NCBI GenBank assembly: GCA_030622125.1
Contig: JAUXGM010000123.1
Location: 1-6,729, forward strand
Direction of reading: 5' to 3'
Length of the DNA stretch: 6,729 nt
Source: a bacterium
GTDB taxonomy: Bacteria; AUK180
The notes beneath the pieces were generated by a model. It was not told the origin of the DNA and searched no databases. It saw nothing but the letters and a program-made list of their open reading frames with translations. The translations under genes were made by a program, and so were the position numbers. This document shows positions 1 through 6,165 of the stretch, piece after piece (position 1 is the first letter of the stretch; each line of letters begins with the position of its first letter).

Positions 1-31
1 GGAATTTACCCCGGTTTTGATCGGGGCAAGC
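1..31 (+). repeat. Palindromic repeat copy, inverted relative to the 47 bp units
   Basis: Arms CCCCG (9-13) and CGGGG (22-26) enclose the 8 nt loop gttttgat. Read on the plus strand, 'ggaatttacccc...ttgat...cgggg' matches the minus-strand reading of the 47 bp units at 219-312 ('ggagtttacccc...ttgat...cgggg') with a few changes. It is therefore a diverged copy in the opposite orientation. The left end of the element may continue beyond the window. Confidence 0.6.
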
Positions 32-35
32 AAAA

Positions 36-51
36 TCTCGCAATGACGAGG
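36..51. repeat. Small CTCG/CGAG palindrome
   Basis: Arms CTCG (37-40) and CGAG (47-50) enclose caatga, with a possible outer T:G pair. The minus-strand reading 'cgtcattgcgag' resembles the core of a repeat I recall as common between genes in assorted bacterial genomes. That resemblance is from memory and has not been searched. Confidence 0.45.
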
Positions 52-70
52 GAGTGAGACGAATTTACAA

Positions 71-100
71 CTGGATTCCTGCTTTCGCAGGAATGACGGG
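71..100. repeat. Palindromic repeat with perfect 8 bp stem
   Basis: Arms ATTCCTGC (75-82) and GCAGGAAT (87-94) pair perfectly around a 4 nt loop, TTTC. As minus-strand RNA the loop reads GAAA, a GNRA-type tetraloop closed by C-G, which would be a very stable hairpin. The core resembles widespread intergenic repeats that carry ATTCC...GGAAT arms, such as the Neisseria dRS3 type. No T-run follows on either strand, so it is not a standard intrinsic terminator. Confidence 0.7.
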
Positions 101-113
101 AGGAAAGGGCTCA

Positions 114-143
114 GAATGACCCCGTATTAACGGGGTAAACTCC
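114..143. repeat. Shortened copy of the CCCCGTA palindrome unit
   Basis: Arms ACCCCGT (119-125) and ACGGGGT (130-136) enclose the loop atta. The flanks 'gaatg' on the left and 'aaactcc' on the right are the same as in the two tandem units at 219-312, but the palindrome is 3 bp shorter in its centre. The preceding segment at 98-113 ('gggagg...gggctca') resembles the tail of a 47 bp unit, suggesting a decayed third copy of the array. Confidence 0.65.
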
Positions 144-173
144 ATATAAATGAATAATGAAGAATAAGATAAA

Positions 174-218
174 GATGGATTCCACGGGCAGTTTATCCCG
201 AATAAAATTCGGGGCTCT
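174..218. repeat. Palindromic repeat CCCGAAT/ATTCGGG
   Basis: Arms CCCGAAT (197-203) and ATTCGGG (207-213) pair perfectly around a 3 nt AAA loop. The element begins with 'gatggattcc', which resembles the left flank of the repeat at 71-100 ('ctggattcc'), and it runs directly into the tandem 47 bp units. It appears to be a separate palindrome family or a hybrid of the two modules. Confidence 0.55.
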
Positions 219-312
219 GAATGACCCCGTATCAAGTACGGGGTAAACTCCGAGGGAGAGGTTCAGAATGACCCCGTATCAAGTACGGGGTAAACTCCGA
301 GGGAGGGGTTCA
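219..312. repeat. Two tandem copies of a 47 bp palindromic unit
   Basis: Unit 1 is 219-265 and unit 2 is 266-312. They match at 46 of 47 positions, the only difference being A259 versus G306. Each carries the palindrome ACCCCGTA-tcaag-TACGGGGT (224-244 and 271-291) followed by 'aaactccgaggga' and ending in 'ggttca'. The last three bases of unit 2 (310-312, tca) are the complement of the TGA stop of the SpoIID gene, so the array abuts or overlaps the coding region. Near identity suggests recent duplication. There are no spacers, so this is not a CRISPR array. Confidence 0.85.
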
Positions 313-1407
313 GTCTTTCAACTTTGTTAATTTGATATCCCTAAAATAATAGTTCAAGATGTTTATATAATTGTAACCCATTTCGGCGAGGCGTTTTGCT
401 CCGTATTGACAAAGCCCGACACCATGACCAAATCCGTGACCTGTAAAGATAATATTAAATCCATCCAGTTCTATCCTTGTTATTAACAAGCTTTTTAATT
501 TGTTGGGACCAATCGTCATTCGCAAATCTTTTCCTGTAACATTAAATGATATTTCAGATTCATTATCTGAAAAAATGAAGTATTTGGCTCTTTCAGATTT
601 AGTTTTTTTCGGACAACTGATATCCGTTATGCAATCAAAATTTCCGCCTAATTTATTTACGATCTCAACTAAATCTTCTATCGGCATTGTGTATGTCCAA
701 AGATAGTAAGGTGAAGACCCGCAAAAATCACATTTTACCGATTGTAAATATGGAAAACCTGTTCCCCAAAGATCCTCCGATGTTTCCGTTCGCCCACCGC
801 AGGTCGAATGATAAAACACCTCGATCGGATAATCATGATATGTTGCAACAATACCACTTGTTCCATCTACAACTTTACAAACATTTTCATTTCTCTTATT
901 ATTTCCTACAAAGACCTGATAATTTGAAGTGCTGCCAACATCGTAGTAAGTTCTCTTTTTTAAAATTGAATAGTATCCATAAGTTCTTGCCAGGACAGCT
1001 TGAGCTTTTAATGCTTCTTTCGGCCAATCAAGCGGCATCTCACCGGGGATAACTCCTTTTACATATTCTTCCATATCAAGAGTCAAAATAATATTGACCC
1101 TTTTATTAATATTCATAACCTTGAATTTCCCTTTATAGTTTTTCCCTGCAATCTTAATCTTATCGGAAGTTAGGATAAATGATCCATAATTTTTTTTCTT
1201 ATCCTGATAGTAAAGTGAAACGCCCGATGAAGAAGTTGTGATAATAAATTTTCCATACAATTTTTTTTTGAAATTTCCCGAAATAAAGGTTGCCTTCGAG
1301 GCTGAACATTTGATCATTCTCGCATTTGCTATCCGAACCCTGATATTTACACCAAAAACAAAATTATAAAAAAACAAAATAAGGATAATTAAAAAAATCT
1401 TTTTCAA
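310..1407 (-). CDS. spoIID: SpoIID/LytB-domain protein, putative secreted peptidoglycan lytic transglycosylase
   Basis: This 365-residue protein begins with a clear signal peptide: MKK, a hydrophobic stretch to about residue 18, and likely cleavage near residues 19-20 (VFG/V). It should act in the periplasm or at the cell surface. The SpoIID domain covers about residues 100-362. It contains DMEEYVKGVIPGEMP, in which E123 matches the catalytic Glu of SpoIID, then KAQAVLARTY, YHSTCGG (199-205), a C226-x2-C229 pair and GHGFGHGVGLCQYGA (323-337). In sporulating Firmicutes SpoIID cleaves denuded glycan strands; homologues in diderm non-sporeformers are presumed wall-remodelling enzymes. The start is TTG, overlapping the citC stop by 4 nt (TTGA). 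An in-frame TGA four codons upstream excludes a longer form, and the first in-frame ATG (residue 31) would lose the signal peptide. Its stop codon coincides with the end of a 47 bp repeat. Confidence 0.93.
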   Translation of the reverse strand: MKKIFLIILILFFYNFVFGVNIRVRIANARMIKCSASKATFISGNFKKKLYGKFIITTSSSGVSLYYQDKKKNYGSFILTSDKIKIAGKNYKGKFKVMNINKRVNIILTLDMEEYVKGVIPGEMPLDWPKEALKAQAVLARTYGYYSILKKRTYYDVGSTSNYQVFVGNNKRNENVCKVVDGTSGIVATYHDYPIEVFYHSTCGGRTETSEDLWGTGFPYLQSVKCDFCGSSPYYLWTYTMPIEDLVEIVNKLGGNFDCITDISCPKKTKSERAKYFIFSDNESEISFNVTGKDLRMTIGPNKLKSLLITRIELDGFNIIFTGHGFGHGVGLCQYGAKRLAEMGYNYINILNYYFRDIKLTKLKD

Positions 1408-2441
1408 TGTCTTGAATCACTCCTTTTTATATTCTCAATGATAAAAACCGCCTCTTTTGAGGTTAGAAAATCATAAGTTGATTTAGGAACAAGATTCTTT
1501 ATCTTATTCAGCTTGTCTTCTCTTATATATTGACGAACAGTGGAAGCGGATATATAATTGTCTCCAAATTTTTTGCGTTCTATCTCTATTAGTTCAATAT
1601 TGAACTTTGGAAGTTCCTCCTTCATCGCATCGTTATATGAAGAAGTTGTCGGACAATAGGGTTCTGTCCCAACAAACCGTTTCTCAATATCTAATGCAGA
1701 TGCAATGTGGCGACCAAATACTCTCACATCAAGAACTGTTTGTGCTTTTACAATATCGTTTTTCGCTTCGTTTCTAACAAAATAATTGGGAAAAGTAGAG
1801 TTGGAAATGATATATTGCCCTCCATTTAATACAGTTACATTTTTTAGATCGGCAGTCTCTTTTTTAATAAGTTCCATTCTATACTTAAAGGGGAAAAGGG
1901 ATCGATCTTCCTCAACAACGAAAACATAAAGATTATCTACCATTTTTGCCGAGGTTTCTATCAAATATCTATGTCCATAAGTGAATGGATTACAGTTAAC
2001 AACAATTCCTCCGTTCTTTCCTTTTTTATAATATTTTTTCAAATTACCCAGATATTCTTCAATACCATGTGGTCCGATCTCCAATAAGGAGAACCATTTT
2101 GGAGCCCTTTCTATCTCTCTAAATCCAAGTCCCACAAAGAGATCAGTATTCGTAGGTTTGGTAAAAAGGAAAAGATGTTCTCGCCCTATACTATGTTCTT
2201 TTTGGATCAGATGCGTAACGATCTTTGATGTCAATCCTGATTCCTGATACTCGGGATCTATCCCGATACATTTTAAAACATCCCTTGCAAAGGAACCCGT
2301 TGCTATCAATTTCTCCTCATCATAGATACCGACCGTATATTCAACATTATCTTCCAAATTAAGATCCAAATTATCGAGAAAATCAATTACCTGCTTTTTT
2401 TCGGTTTCTTTGATTTCCTTAATGAGAAATTCATTGAACAT
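1404..2441 (-). CDS. citC: [Citrate (pro-3S)-lyase] ligase-like protein (CitC family)
   Basis: The 345 residues are the usual CitC length and domain order. An N-terminal GNAT-like acetyltransferase domain (about 30-115) has GIDPEYQESGL and FTKPTNTDLFVGLGF. A C-terminal nucleotidyltransferase-fold domain (about 143-335) has NPFTYGHRYLIE (151-162, the HxGH-type signature with T in the first place), VGTEPYCPTT (257-266) and ISASTVR (297-303, the ISxxxxR-type motif). CitC uses ATP and acetate to acetylate the prosthetic-group thiol of citrate lyase, activating it. No citrate lyase subunits (citD, citE, citF) or citX/citG occur in the window, so the substrate may be encoded elsewhere or may differ. 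The gene overlaps amrS by 11 nt and has a good Shine-Dalgarno inside amrS. The family call is confident; the precise substrate is not. Confidence 0.88.
   Translation of the reverse strand: MFNEFLIKEIKETEKKQVIDFLDNLDLNLEDNVEYTVGIYDEEKLIATGSFARDVLKCIGIDPEYQESGLTSKIVTHLIQKEHSIGREHLFLFTKPTNTDLFVGLGFREIERAPKWFSLLEIGPHGIEEYLGNLKKYYKKGKNGGIVVNCNPFTYGHRYLIETSAKMVDNLYVFVVEEDRSLFPFKYRMELIKKETADLKNVTVLNGGQYIISNSTFPNYFVRNEAKNDIVKAQTVLDVRVFGRHIASALDIEKRFVGTEPYCPTTSSYNDAMKEELPKFNIELIEIERKKFGDNYISASTVRQYIREDKLNKIKNLVPKSTYDFLTSKEAVFIIENIKRSDSRH
1420..1425 (-). promoter_or_regulatory. Shine-Dalgarno AAGGAG for the TTG-started SpoIID gene
   Basis: AAGGAG on the minus strand lies 12 nt before the TTG start, longer than usual, inside the end of citC. 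No ATG lies nearer in the right frame. The long spacing and the TTGA stop/start overlap suggest that initiation depends partly on ribosomes ending citC, which would lower the yield of the lytic enzyme. Confidence 0.6.
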
Positions 2442-3435
2442 TGTATTCTCCCATTATTTTTTCACCGCAATAAGGACATTCATCACCATTCAACCTGTTG
2501 TTTATAAAATAACCTTCCCTTTCAATAATGCTCTCACCGCAACTTGGACAGTATGTTGCTTCCATTTTCGATTTTAATATATTTCCGACATAGACGAAAT
2601 TAAGATATTTTCTTGCTATATCCCAATTTCTAAAAAGAACCTCCTTCTCTGTCGGCGGCTCATTACATTTGTTGCAGGGAAAATATCTTGATATGTGAAG
2701 CGGAATATTCTTGGAAATGGATGCAATAAATCGAGAAAGTTCCTCCATTTCCTCTTTTGTATCATTCTTATTTGTAATCACAAGAAATGTTACCTCAATG
2801 TGGATATTATTTTCATAAAGTATCTTGATCGTATTTTTTGTTGTTTCAATATCTCCAAATATATAATCCTTATAAAATTTTGCACTCATTGATTTAAGGT
2901 CAACATTTACAGCATCAATATACGGAATAAGTTCTTTTAACGGCTCCGGGTTGATCTGTCCGTTTGAGACCAAAACGTTCTTTAATCCCCTGCTTTTAGC
3001 GATCTTTGCAGTTTCTAATACGAATTCATAGAAGATGATCGGTTCATTATAGGTGTATGCAATACCAAATGATCCTTTTTCAATTGCAGTATCTACAAAC
3101 TGTTCAGGTGCAATGGTATTATAATACGGTATTCCATTTTTCATATCGGAAATAGATGAATTTTGACAGAACGGGCATCGTATATTACAACCGTAAGAAC
3201 CAACAGAAAGGATCACAGAAGCAGGGTAAAAATGATAAAACGGTTTTTTCTCAATAGGATCAAGAGCAATCGATGTTATATCACCGTAATTCAATGAATA
3301 AAGTTTTCCATCAATATTTTTTCTCACATCGCAAAAACCGGTCTGTCCTTCTTTCAAAATACAATTATGCGGACAAAGTAAGCATTTAACCGAATTATTC
3401 CCTGTTTTTTTATAATATAATGCCTCTTTTTTCAT
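2431..3435 (-). CDS. amrS: AmmeMemoRadiSam system radical SAM enzyme
   Basis: This 334-residue radical SAM protein resembles pyruvate formate-lyase activating enzymes. The N-terminus has the family's Cys set C18-x2-C21-x3-C25 and C35. The radical SAM cluster motif is C83-x3-C87-x2-C90 in GCNIRCPFC, followed by YTYNEP (127-132) and VNVDLKS (176-182). A C-terminal zinc-ribbon-like part has CPSCG (296-300) and CPYCG (320-324). The family is named for its co-occurrence with Memo and AMMECR1 proteins; its reaction is not established to my knowledge. Neither partner is in this window. An extra CxxC (C254, C257) sits in the segment before PPT where I recall most relatives having no cysteines. The gene shares a 4 nt ATGA overlap with DUF4416 upstream and an 11 nt overlap with citC downstream, so all three are probably coupled in translation. 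Confidence 0.92.
   Translation of the reverse strand: MKKEALYYKKTGNNSVKCLLCPHNCILKEGQTGFCDVRKNIDGKLYSLNYGDITSIALDPIEKKPFYHFYPASVILSVGSYGCNIRCPFCQNSSISDMKNGIPYYNTIAPEQFVDTAIEKGSFGIAYTYNEPIIFYEFVLETAKIAKSRGLKNVLVSNGQINPEPLKELIPYIDAVNVDLKSMSAKFYKDYIFGDIETTKNTIKILYENNIHIEVTFLVITNKNDTKEEMEELSRFIASISKNIPLHISRYFPCNKCNEPPTEKEVLFRNWDIARKYLNFVYVGNILKSKMEATYCPSCGESIIEREGYFINNRLNGDECPYCGEKIMGEYNVQ
2448..2452 (-). promoter_or_regulatory. Shine-Dalgarno GGGAG for citC inside amrS
   Basis: GGGAG on the minus strand lies 6 nt before the ATG at 2441. It is embedded in the last codons of amrS, which supports the chosen start and the 11 nt gene overlap. Confidence 0.65.
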
Positions 3436-3956
3436 CCTTGAATCCTATTTTTTAAATAATTTCTACCGTCAATGAGCAATTTTTGAATATCATCCCTCTT
3501 ATAATCACGGTAGGTCCAAAACAGTTCCTGCCATTTATTATCTTGAAAATATAATGTTATTTCCGCATAGATACCATCTTTAAGATATATTCTGTGGAAG
3601 TAATTTTTAGTTGATGCAAGAACAAACCTTGCATAGTCAATATACCCGACATCGAAGTTAATGCTCCTTTTACCGTTTACCGAAAGCTTATCTTCAATTT
3701 CATTGGAAAGATTTTTATAATAACTTAATTCGGAGGGATCTATCAATTTATCCGTATAAAGATAATATTTTTGAATATCCTTTCCCATCTCCCGATCATA
3801 ATAATCCGATATCTCTGAAAAATTAATGGGACCAAGACAATTTACTATATTGCCAAATTCCTTGAAATAACCGTTGTAATTCTCTATTCTCGAATCATTT
3901 TTCACCATTACTCCGGCGAAAATAAGGGCTTTTTCAGGAAATTTGATCTGTGCCAT
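3432..3956 (-). CDS. DUF4416 family protein of unknown function
   Basis: The 174 residues cover the full length expected of DUF4416. Recognisable conserved blocks are SDYYDREMG (50-58), LIDP (71-74), NFDVGYI (100-106), LASTKN (113-118), HRIYLKDGIYAEITL (121-135) and WTYRDYK (147-153). There is no signal peptide or membrane segment, so the protein is likely cytoplasmic. The function is unknown; the aromatic and charged conserved motifs (DYY, HRIYL, WTYxDY) suggest a binding pocket, but that is inference. The start ATG shares one base with the hslV stop (TAATG), and the stop overlaps the amrS start (ATGA), so it is tightly coupled to both. From memory, members are found mainly in anaerobic diderm bacteria. 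I would not assign a role from this sequence alone. Confidence 0.85.
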   Translation of the reverse strand: MAQIKFPEKALIFAGVMVKNDSRIENYNGYFKEFGNIVNCLGPINFSEISDYYDREMGKDIQKYYLYTDKLIDPSELSYYKNLSNEIEDKLSVNGKRSINFDVGYIDYARFVLASTKNYFHRIYLKDGIYAEITLYFQDNKWQELFWTYRDYKRDDIQKLLIDGRNYLKNRIQG

Positions 3957-4483
3957 TATAGCTCTTCAATGGTAAAACTATCATTGGTATAGATACAGAT
4001 ATTCGAAGCGATCTTCATAGATTTTTCAACAACTTCCTTCGCAGATAATTTTGTATTTTCCAAAAGTGCAATTGCAGCTGCTTGAGCATAAGGTGCACCG
4101 GAGCCAATTGCAAGAACATTATCCTCTTTTGTTAAAACATCACCGGTTCCTGATATGAGAAGTGATACCTTTGAATTTACCGCAATAAGCATTGCTTCTA
4201 ACCGTCTTAACATTTTATCTGTTCGCCATAATTTTGCAAGCTCAACCGATGCTTTTAAGAGATTATCGGGATAATTTTTTAATAATTCTTCCAATTTTTC
4301 AAAAAGAGTAAAGGCATCTGCCGTTGCACCTGCAAAACCGACTATAACATTAAACTGCGACAACCTTCTGATCTTTTTAGCATCCGGTTTTATTATTGTT
4401 TCTCCGAATGTGACCTGACCATCGCCGCCGATTGCAACCTTATTACCTTTCCTTACAGAAAGTATCGTTGTCCCTTTAAACAT
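3956..4483 (-). CDS. hslV: ATP-dependent protease peptidase subunit HslV (ClpQ)
   Basis: HslV is the proteasome-like threonine peptidase that forms a double-hexamer chamber and degrades proteins fed by the ATPase HslU in the cytoplasm. The 175 residues match the family end to end: [76 protein letters not shown] and ICIYTN..TIEEL. The predicted mature enzyme starts at Thr5 after removal of MFKG. In Thr1 numbering, Asp17, Lys33 and Ser124 fall at residues 21, 37 and 128, so the active site looks intact. The usual GSGGPYA is GSGAPYA here, a minor change. No hslU lies next to it in the window. The start overlaps lpxB by 8 nt and has an excellent Shine-Dalgarno. It is certainly HslV rather than a 20S proteasome subunit. 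Confidence 0.97.
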   Translation of the reverse strand: MFKGTTILSVRKGNKVAIGGDGQVTFGETIIKPDAKKIRRLSQFNVIVGFAGATADAFTLFEKLEELLKNYPDNLLKASVELAKLWRTDKMLRRLEAMLIAVNSKVSLLISGTGDVLTKEDNVLAIGSGAPYAQAAAIALLENTKLSAKEVVEKSMKIASNICIYTNDSFTIEEL

Positions 4484-5576
4484 TATTTCCCTCCAATATC
4501 TTCAATATATAATTACTTGCAAACTCACTATAATTTCTTTGTTCAAGTATTTGATGCAATTTTTGACTTGCGGTGCTTGTCTCTTCTTTAAATTTCACAT
4601 TAACCATATTTTTACTAATGAATTCATATATTTTTTTCGGTTTAGCATTATTTTGCAAAAACTCCTTGAACGCTTCCCTTTCAAGTAAGATATTTGGAAG
4701 TCCAATAAAGTCAACCTTTGCAAGATGTTTTCCTATCATATAAGTAAATCCGTTCACCTCATAGATTATTACAAAAGGTATGCCAAGCAGGGCGGCTTCA
4801 AGTGTTGCGGTACCTGATGATACCATTGCGAATTTGCATTGGTAAAGTGTTTCATAGTATTGATCATAATTTATCCTGACATTTAAATTAAAATTATTAA
4901 TAATCTTATTTGTCATTTCTTTTAGTGCTGATGGGATATTAAGAATAAATTTTTCGTCCTTAAAAAACAATGTAGTTCTAAGCATTATCGGTAGATTCCT
5001 TTTAATTTCATTTTCTCGACTTCCGGGGAAAAGACCAATATATTTTTCTTCTTTTTTGATATTTTGCTCCTCAAAATCCGTGATCTTTTTAGCAATCGGA
5101 TGTCCTATATAGTAACATTTTTCACCAAAATAATTCACTTCAAAAGGAATAATGGAAAGCATAAGATCACTGTATTTCATAATTTTGTATCGTCTTTTCT
5201 CTCCCCACGCCCAAACCTGCGGAAGTATATAATAACAGGTTTTGTATTTTCTTTTTTTTGCCCATTTTAAAAACGGTATATTAAATCCGGGATAATCAAC
5301 AACTATTAAAAGATCAGGATTAAATTTCTTTATGAATCTTTCAATTTTTCTTTTGAAACTTATAAGCGTCGGTATTTTTTTTATGACCTCTACAAACCCA
5401 ACTACCGAAAGATGTTCTATATCATAGATGACCTCACAACCTGCTTTTTTCAGGTATTGACCGCCAACACCTTTTATAATAATGGATCCGTCCTTTTTTT
5501 TAATGGAATTTACAAGATCGCTCGCTCTTAGATCACCGGACTCCTCTCCCGTTAAGATAAATACTTTTTTATTCAT
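4476..5576 (-). CDS. lpxB: Lipid-A-disaccharide synthase
   Basis: LpxB is a GT19 glycosyltransferase that joins UDP-2,3-diacylglucosamine and lipid X to give the lipid A disaccharide at the inner face of the cytoplasmic membrane. The 366 residues are close to the family norm (about 380). Visible motifs are GEESGD (10-15), LSVVGFVEV (56-64), VVDYPGFN (92-99), PQVWAWG (119-125), IGHP (157-160), [10 protein letters not shown] (182-191, donor nucleotide-binding region), SSGTATLE (253-260) and FIGLPN (290-295). The protein has no signal peptide; the N-terminal half is rich in basic and aromatic residues, which fits peripheral membrane binding. The start forms a 4 nt ATGA overlap with the ICMT-like gene upstream. 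Its presence shows an LPS-type outer membrane. Other lpx genes are not in the window. Confidence 0.96.
   Translation of the reverse strand: MNKKVFILTGEESGDLRASDLVNSIKKKDGSIIIKGVGGQYLKKAGCEVIYDIEHLSVVGFVEVIKKIPTLISFKRKIERFIKKFNPDLLIVVDYPGFNIPFLKWAKKRKYKTCYYILPQVWAWGEKRRYKIMKYSDLMLSIIPFEVNYFGEKCYYIGHPIAKKITDFEEQNIKKEEKYIGLFPGSRENEIKRNLPIMLRTTLFFKDEKFILNIPSALKEMTNKIINNFNLNVRINYDQYYETLYQCKFAMVSSGTATLEAALLGIPFVIIYEVNGFTYMIGKHLAKVDFIGLPNILLEREAFKEFLQNNAKPKKIYEFISKNMVNVKFKEETSTASQKLHQILEQRNYSEFASNYILKILEGNNV
4489..4494 (-). promoter_or_regulatory. Strong Shine-Dalgarno GGAGGG for hslV within lpxB
   Basis: GGAGGG on the minus strand is 5 nt before the hslV ATG and lies in the last codons of lpxB. 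It fixes the hslV start and suggests that hslV can recruit ribosomes independently of lpxB termination. Confidence 0.7.
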
Positions 5577-6160
5577 AGGATCAAATCCTTTATTAATTGA
5601 AAAAGATCCTCTCTGAATCCAAAACGGAATTGAAATATTAGAATAAACGGTATTAGGTTATACAGGAGATCGCTAATGCTTACTACCGGTATTTCCTTGT
5701 TTTCCCTCTTCATAAAATCTTGAAGTTTCATATTTAGCCTTGGGAAAAAAACCGGAACCTTCGTTTTGTAAACATTAAAACCCGAAAATCTCTTACTATA
5801 AAATTCTTCACTTTTTATTATAACTTCTATAAAAAGAAATAAAAAAAATATCGAGATAATAATGGTAACATTCAAATTCCATAAGATAAGTATTATCGTT
5901 ATAAGTTGTAGTATTAATCCAAATTCATACGGATGTCTTGTTGACTTAAAAAAATATTCCGGATATGTTTCTTCTATGAGCACTTTTCTGTCTATTGAAA
6001 ATATTCTAAAAAAAAGTCCGAACAAAACAAGTATTAGTGCGAATGCAAAGATAATATTACTTTTATTACAATCTATGAAAAAAAAAGAACCGGCAAAGAA
6101 TAGATTTACAATTAGTTTAAGATATTTTTCGCCTAAATAAATGTAATTACTATTTCCCAT
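5573..6160 (-). CDS. Isoprenylcysteine carboxyl methyltransferase-like membrane protein
   Basis: This 195-residue integral membrane protein has hydrophobic segments at about 15-30, 34-54, 82-115 (probably a helical hairpin) and, weakly, 163-180. The pattern STRHPYEFG (73-81), followed by a hydrophobic hairpin, then EEFYSKRFSGFNVYKTKVPVFFPR (118-141, with E118/E119 and P136), matches the ICMT/phospholipid methyltransferase superfamily. In that superfamily the RHP motif and the later E...Y...P segment bind S-adenosylmethionine. The substrate is unknown; bacteria rarely have prenylated CaaX proteins, so a lipid or small molecule is more likely. Family members often end soon after the P-x-F-x-P segment, so the roughly 55-residue tail with a further hydrophobic stretch is worth noting. 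It starts 5 nt after the yajC stop without a good Shine-Dalgarno and overlaps lpxB by 4 nt. An envelope-lipid role is inferred from position only. Confidence 0.72.
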   Translation of the reverse strand: MGNSNYIYLGEKYLKLIVNLFFAGSFFFIDCNKSNIIFAFALILVLFGLFFRIFSIDRKVLIEETYPEYFFKSTRHPYEFGLILQLITIILILWNLNVTIIISIFFLFLFIEVIIKSEEFYSKRFSGFNVYKTKVPVFFPRLNMKLQDFMKRENKEIPVVSISDLLYNLIPFILIFQFRFGFREDLFQLIKDLIL

Positions 6161-6165
6161 TAAAA

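Larger units (their letters stand above)
1..309. repeat. Intergenic mosaic of short palindromic repeats
   Basis: This stretch contains no supportable gene. It is markedly more GC-rich than the coding DNA beside it and is built from at least six small palindromes, each listed separately. Several share flanking modules: 'gaatgacc' before the palindrome and 'gtaaactcc' after it. At least one copy, at the left edge, lies in the opposite orientation. A short AT-rich piece at about 144-173 separates the left and right groups and holds nothing I recognise. The layout looks like a nested set of REP- or MITE-like intergenic repeats. It lies just downstream of the last gene of the operon, where such elements commonly sit. 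No protein, tRNA or promoter is evident. Confidence 0.85.

Noticed and set aside
271-291. Intrinsic terminator for the operon
   Set aside because: The stem lies about 19 nt after the spoIID stop, but no T-run follows on the minus strand here or after the other hairpins, so a canonical terminator cannot be claimed.
219-312. CRISPR array
   Set aside because: There are only two units, directly adjacent with no spacers, so these are tandem duplications of a palindromic element.
500-1052. Plus-strand open frames of 68 and 121 codons (500-706 and 687-1052)
   Set aside because: They lie antisense to the strongly conserved SpoIID domain, show no family motifs and have compositions expected of shadow frames.
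2251-2266. Palindrome TCGGGAT-CT-ATCCCGA inside citC, resembling the intergenic repeats
   Set aside because: It encodes the conserved GNAT segment GIDPEYQ, and the protein length and motif spacing are normal, so it is probably chance rather than an inserted repeat.
2695-2892. Plus-strand open frame of 65 codons opposite amrS
   Set aside because: It is opposite a conserved radical SAM gene and its Ile/Phe/Lys-rich translation is typical of a shadow frame.
5064-6140. Plus-strand open frames at 5064-5270 and 5862-6140
   Set aside because: Both are antisense to the lpxB and ICMT-like genes and have no recognisable domain or ribosome-binding site.
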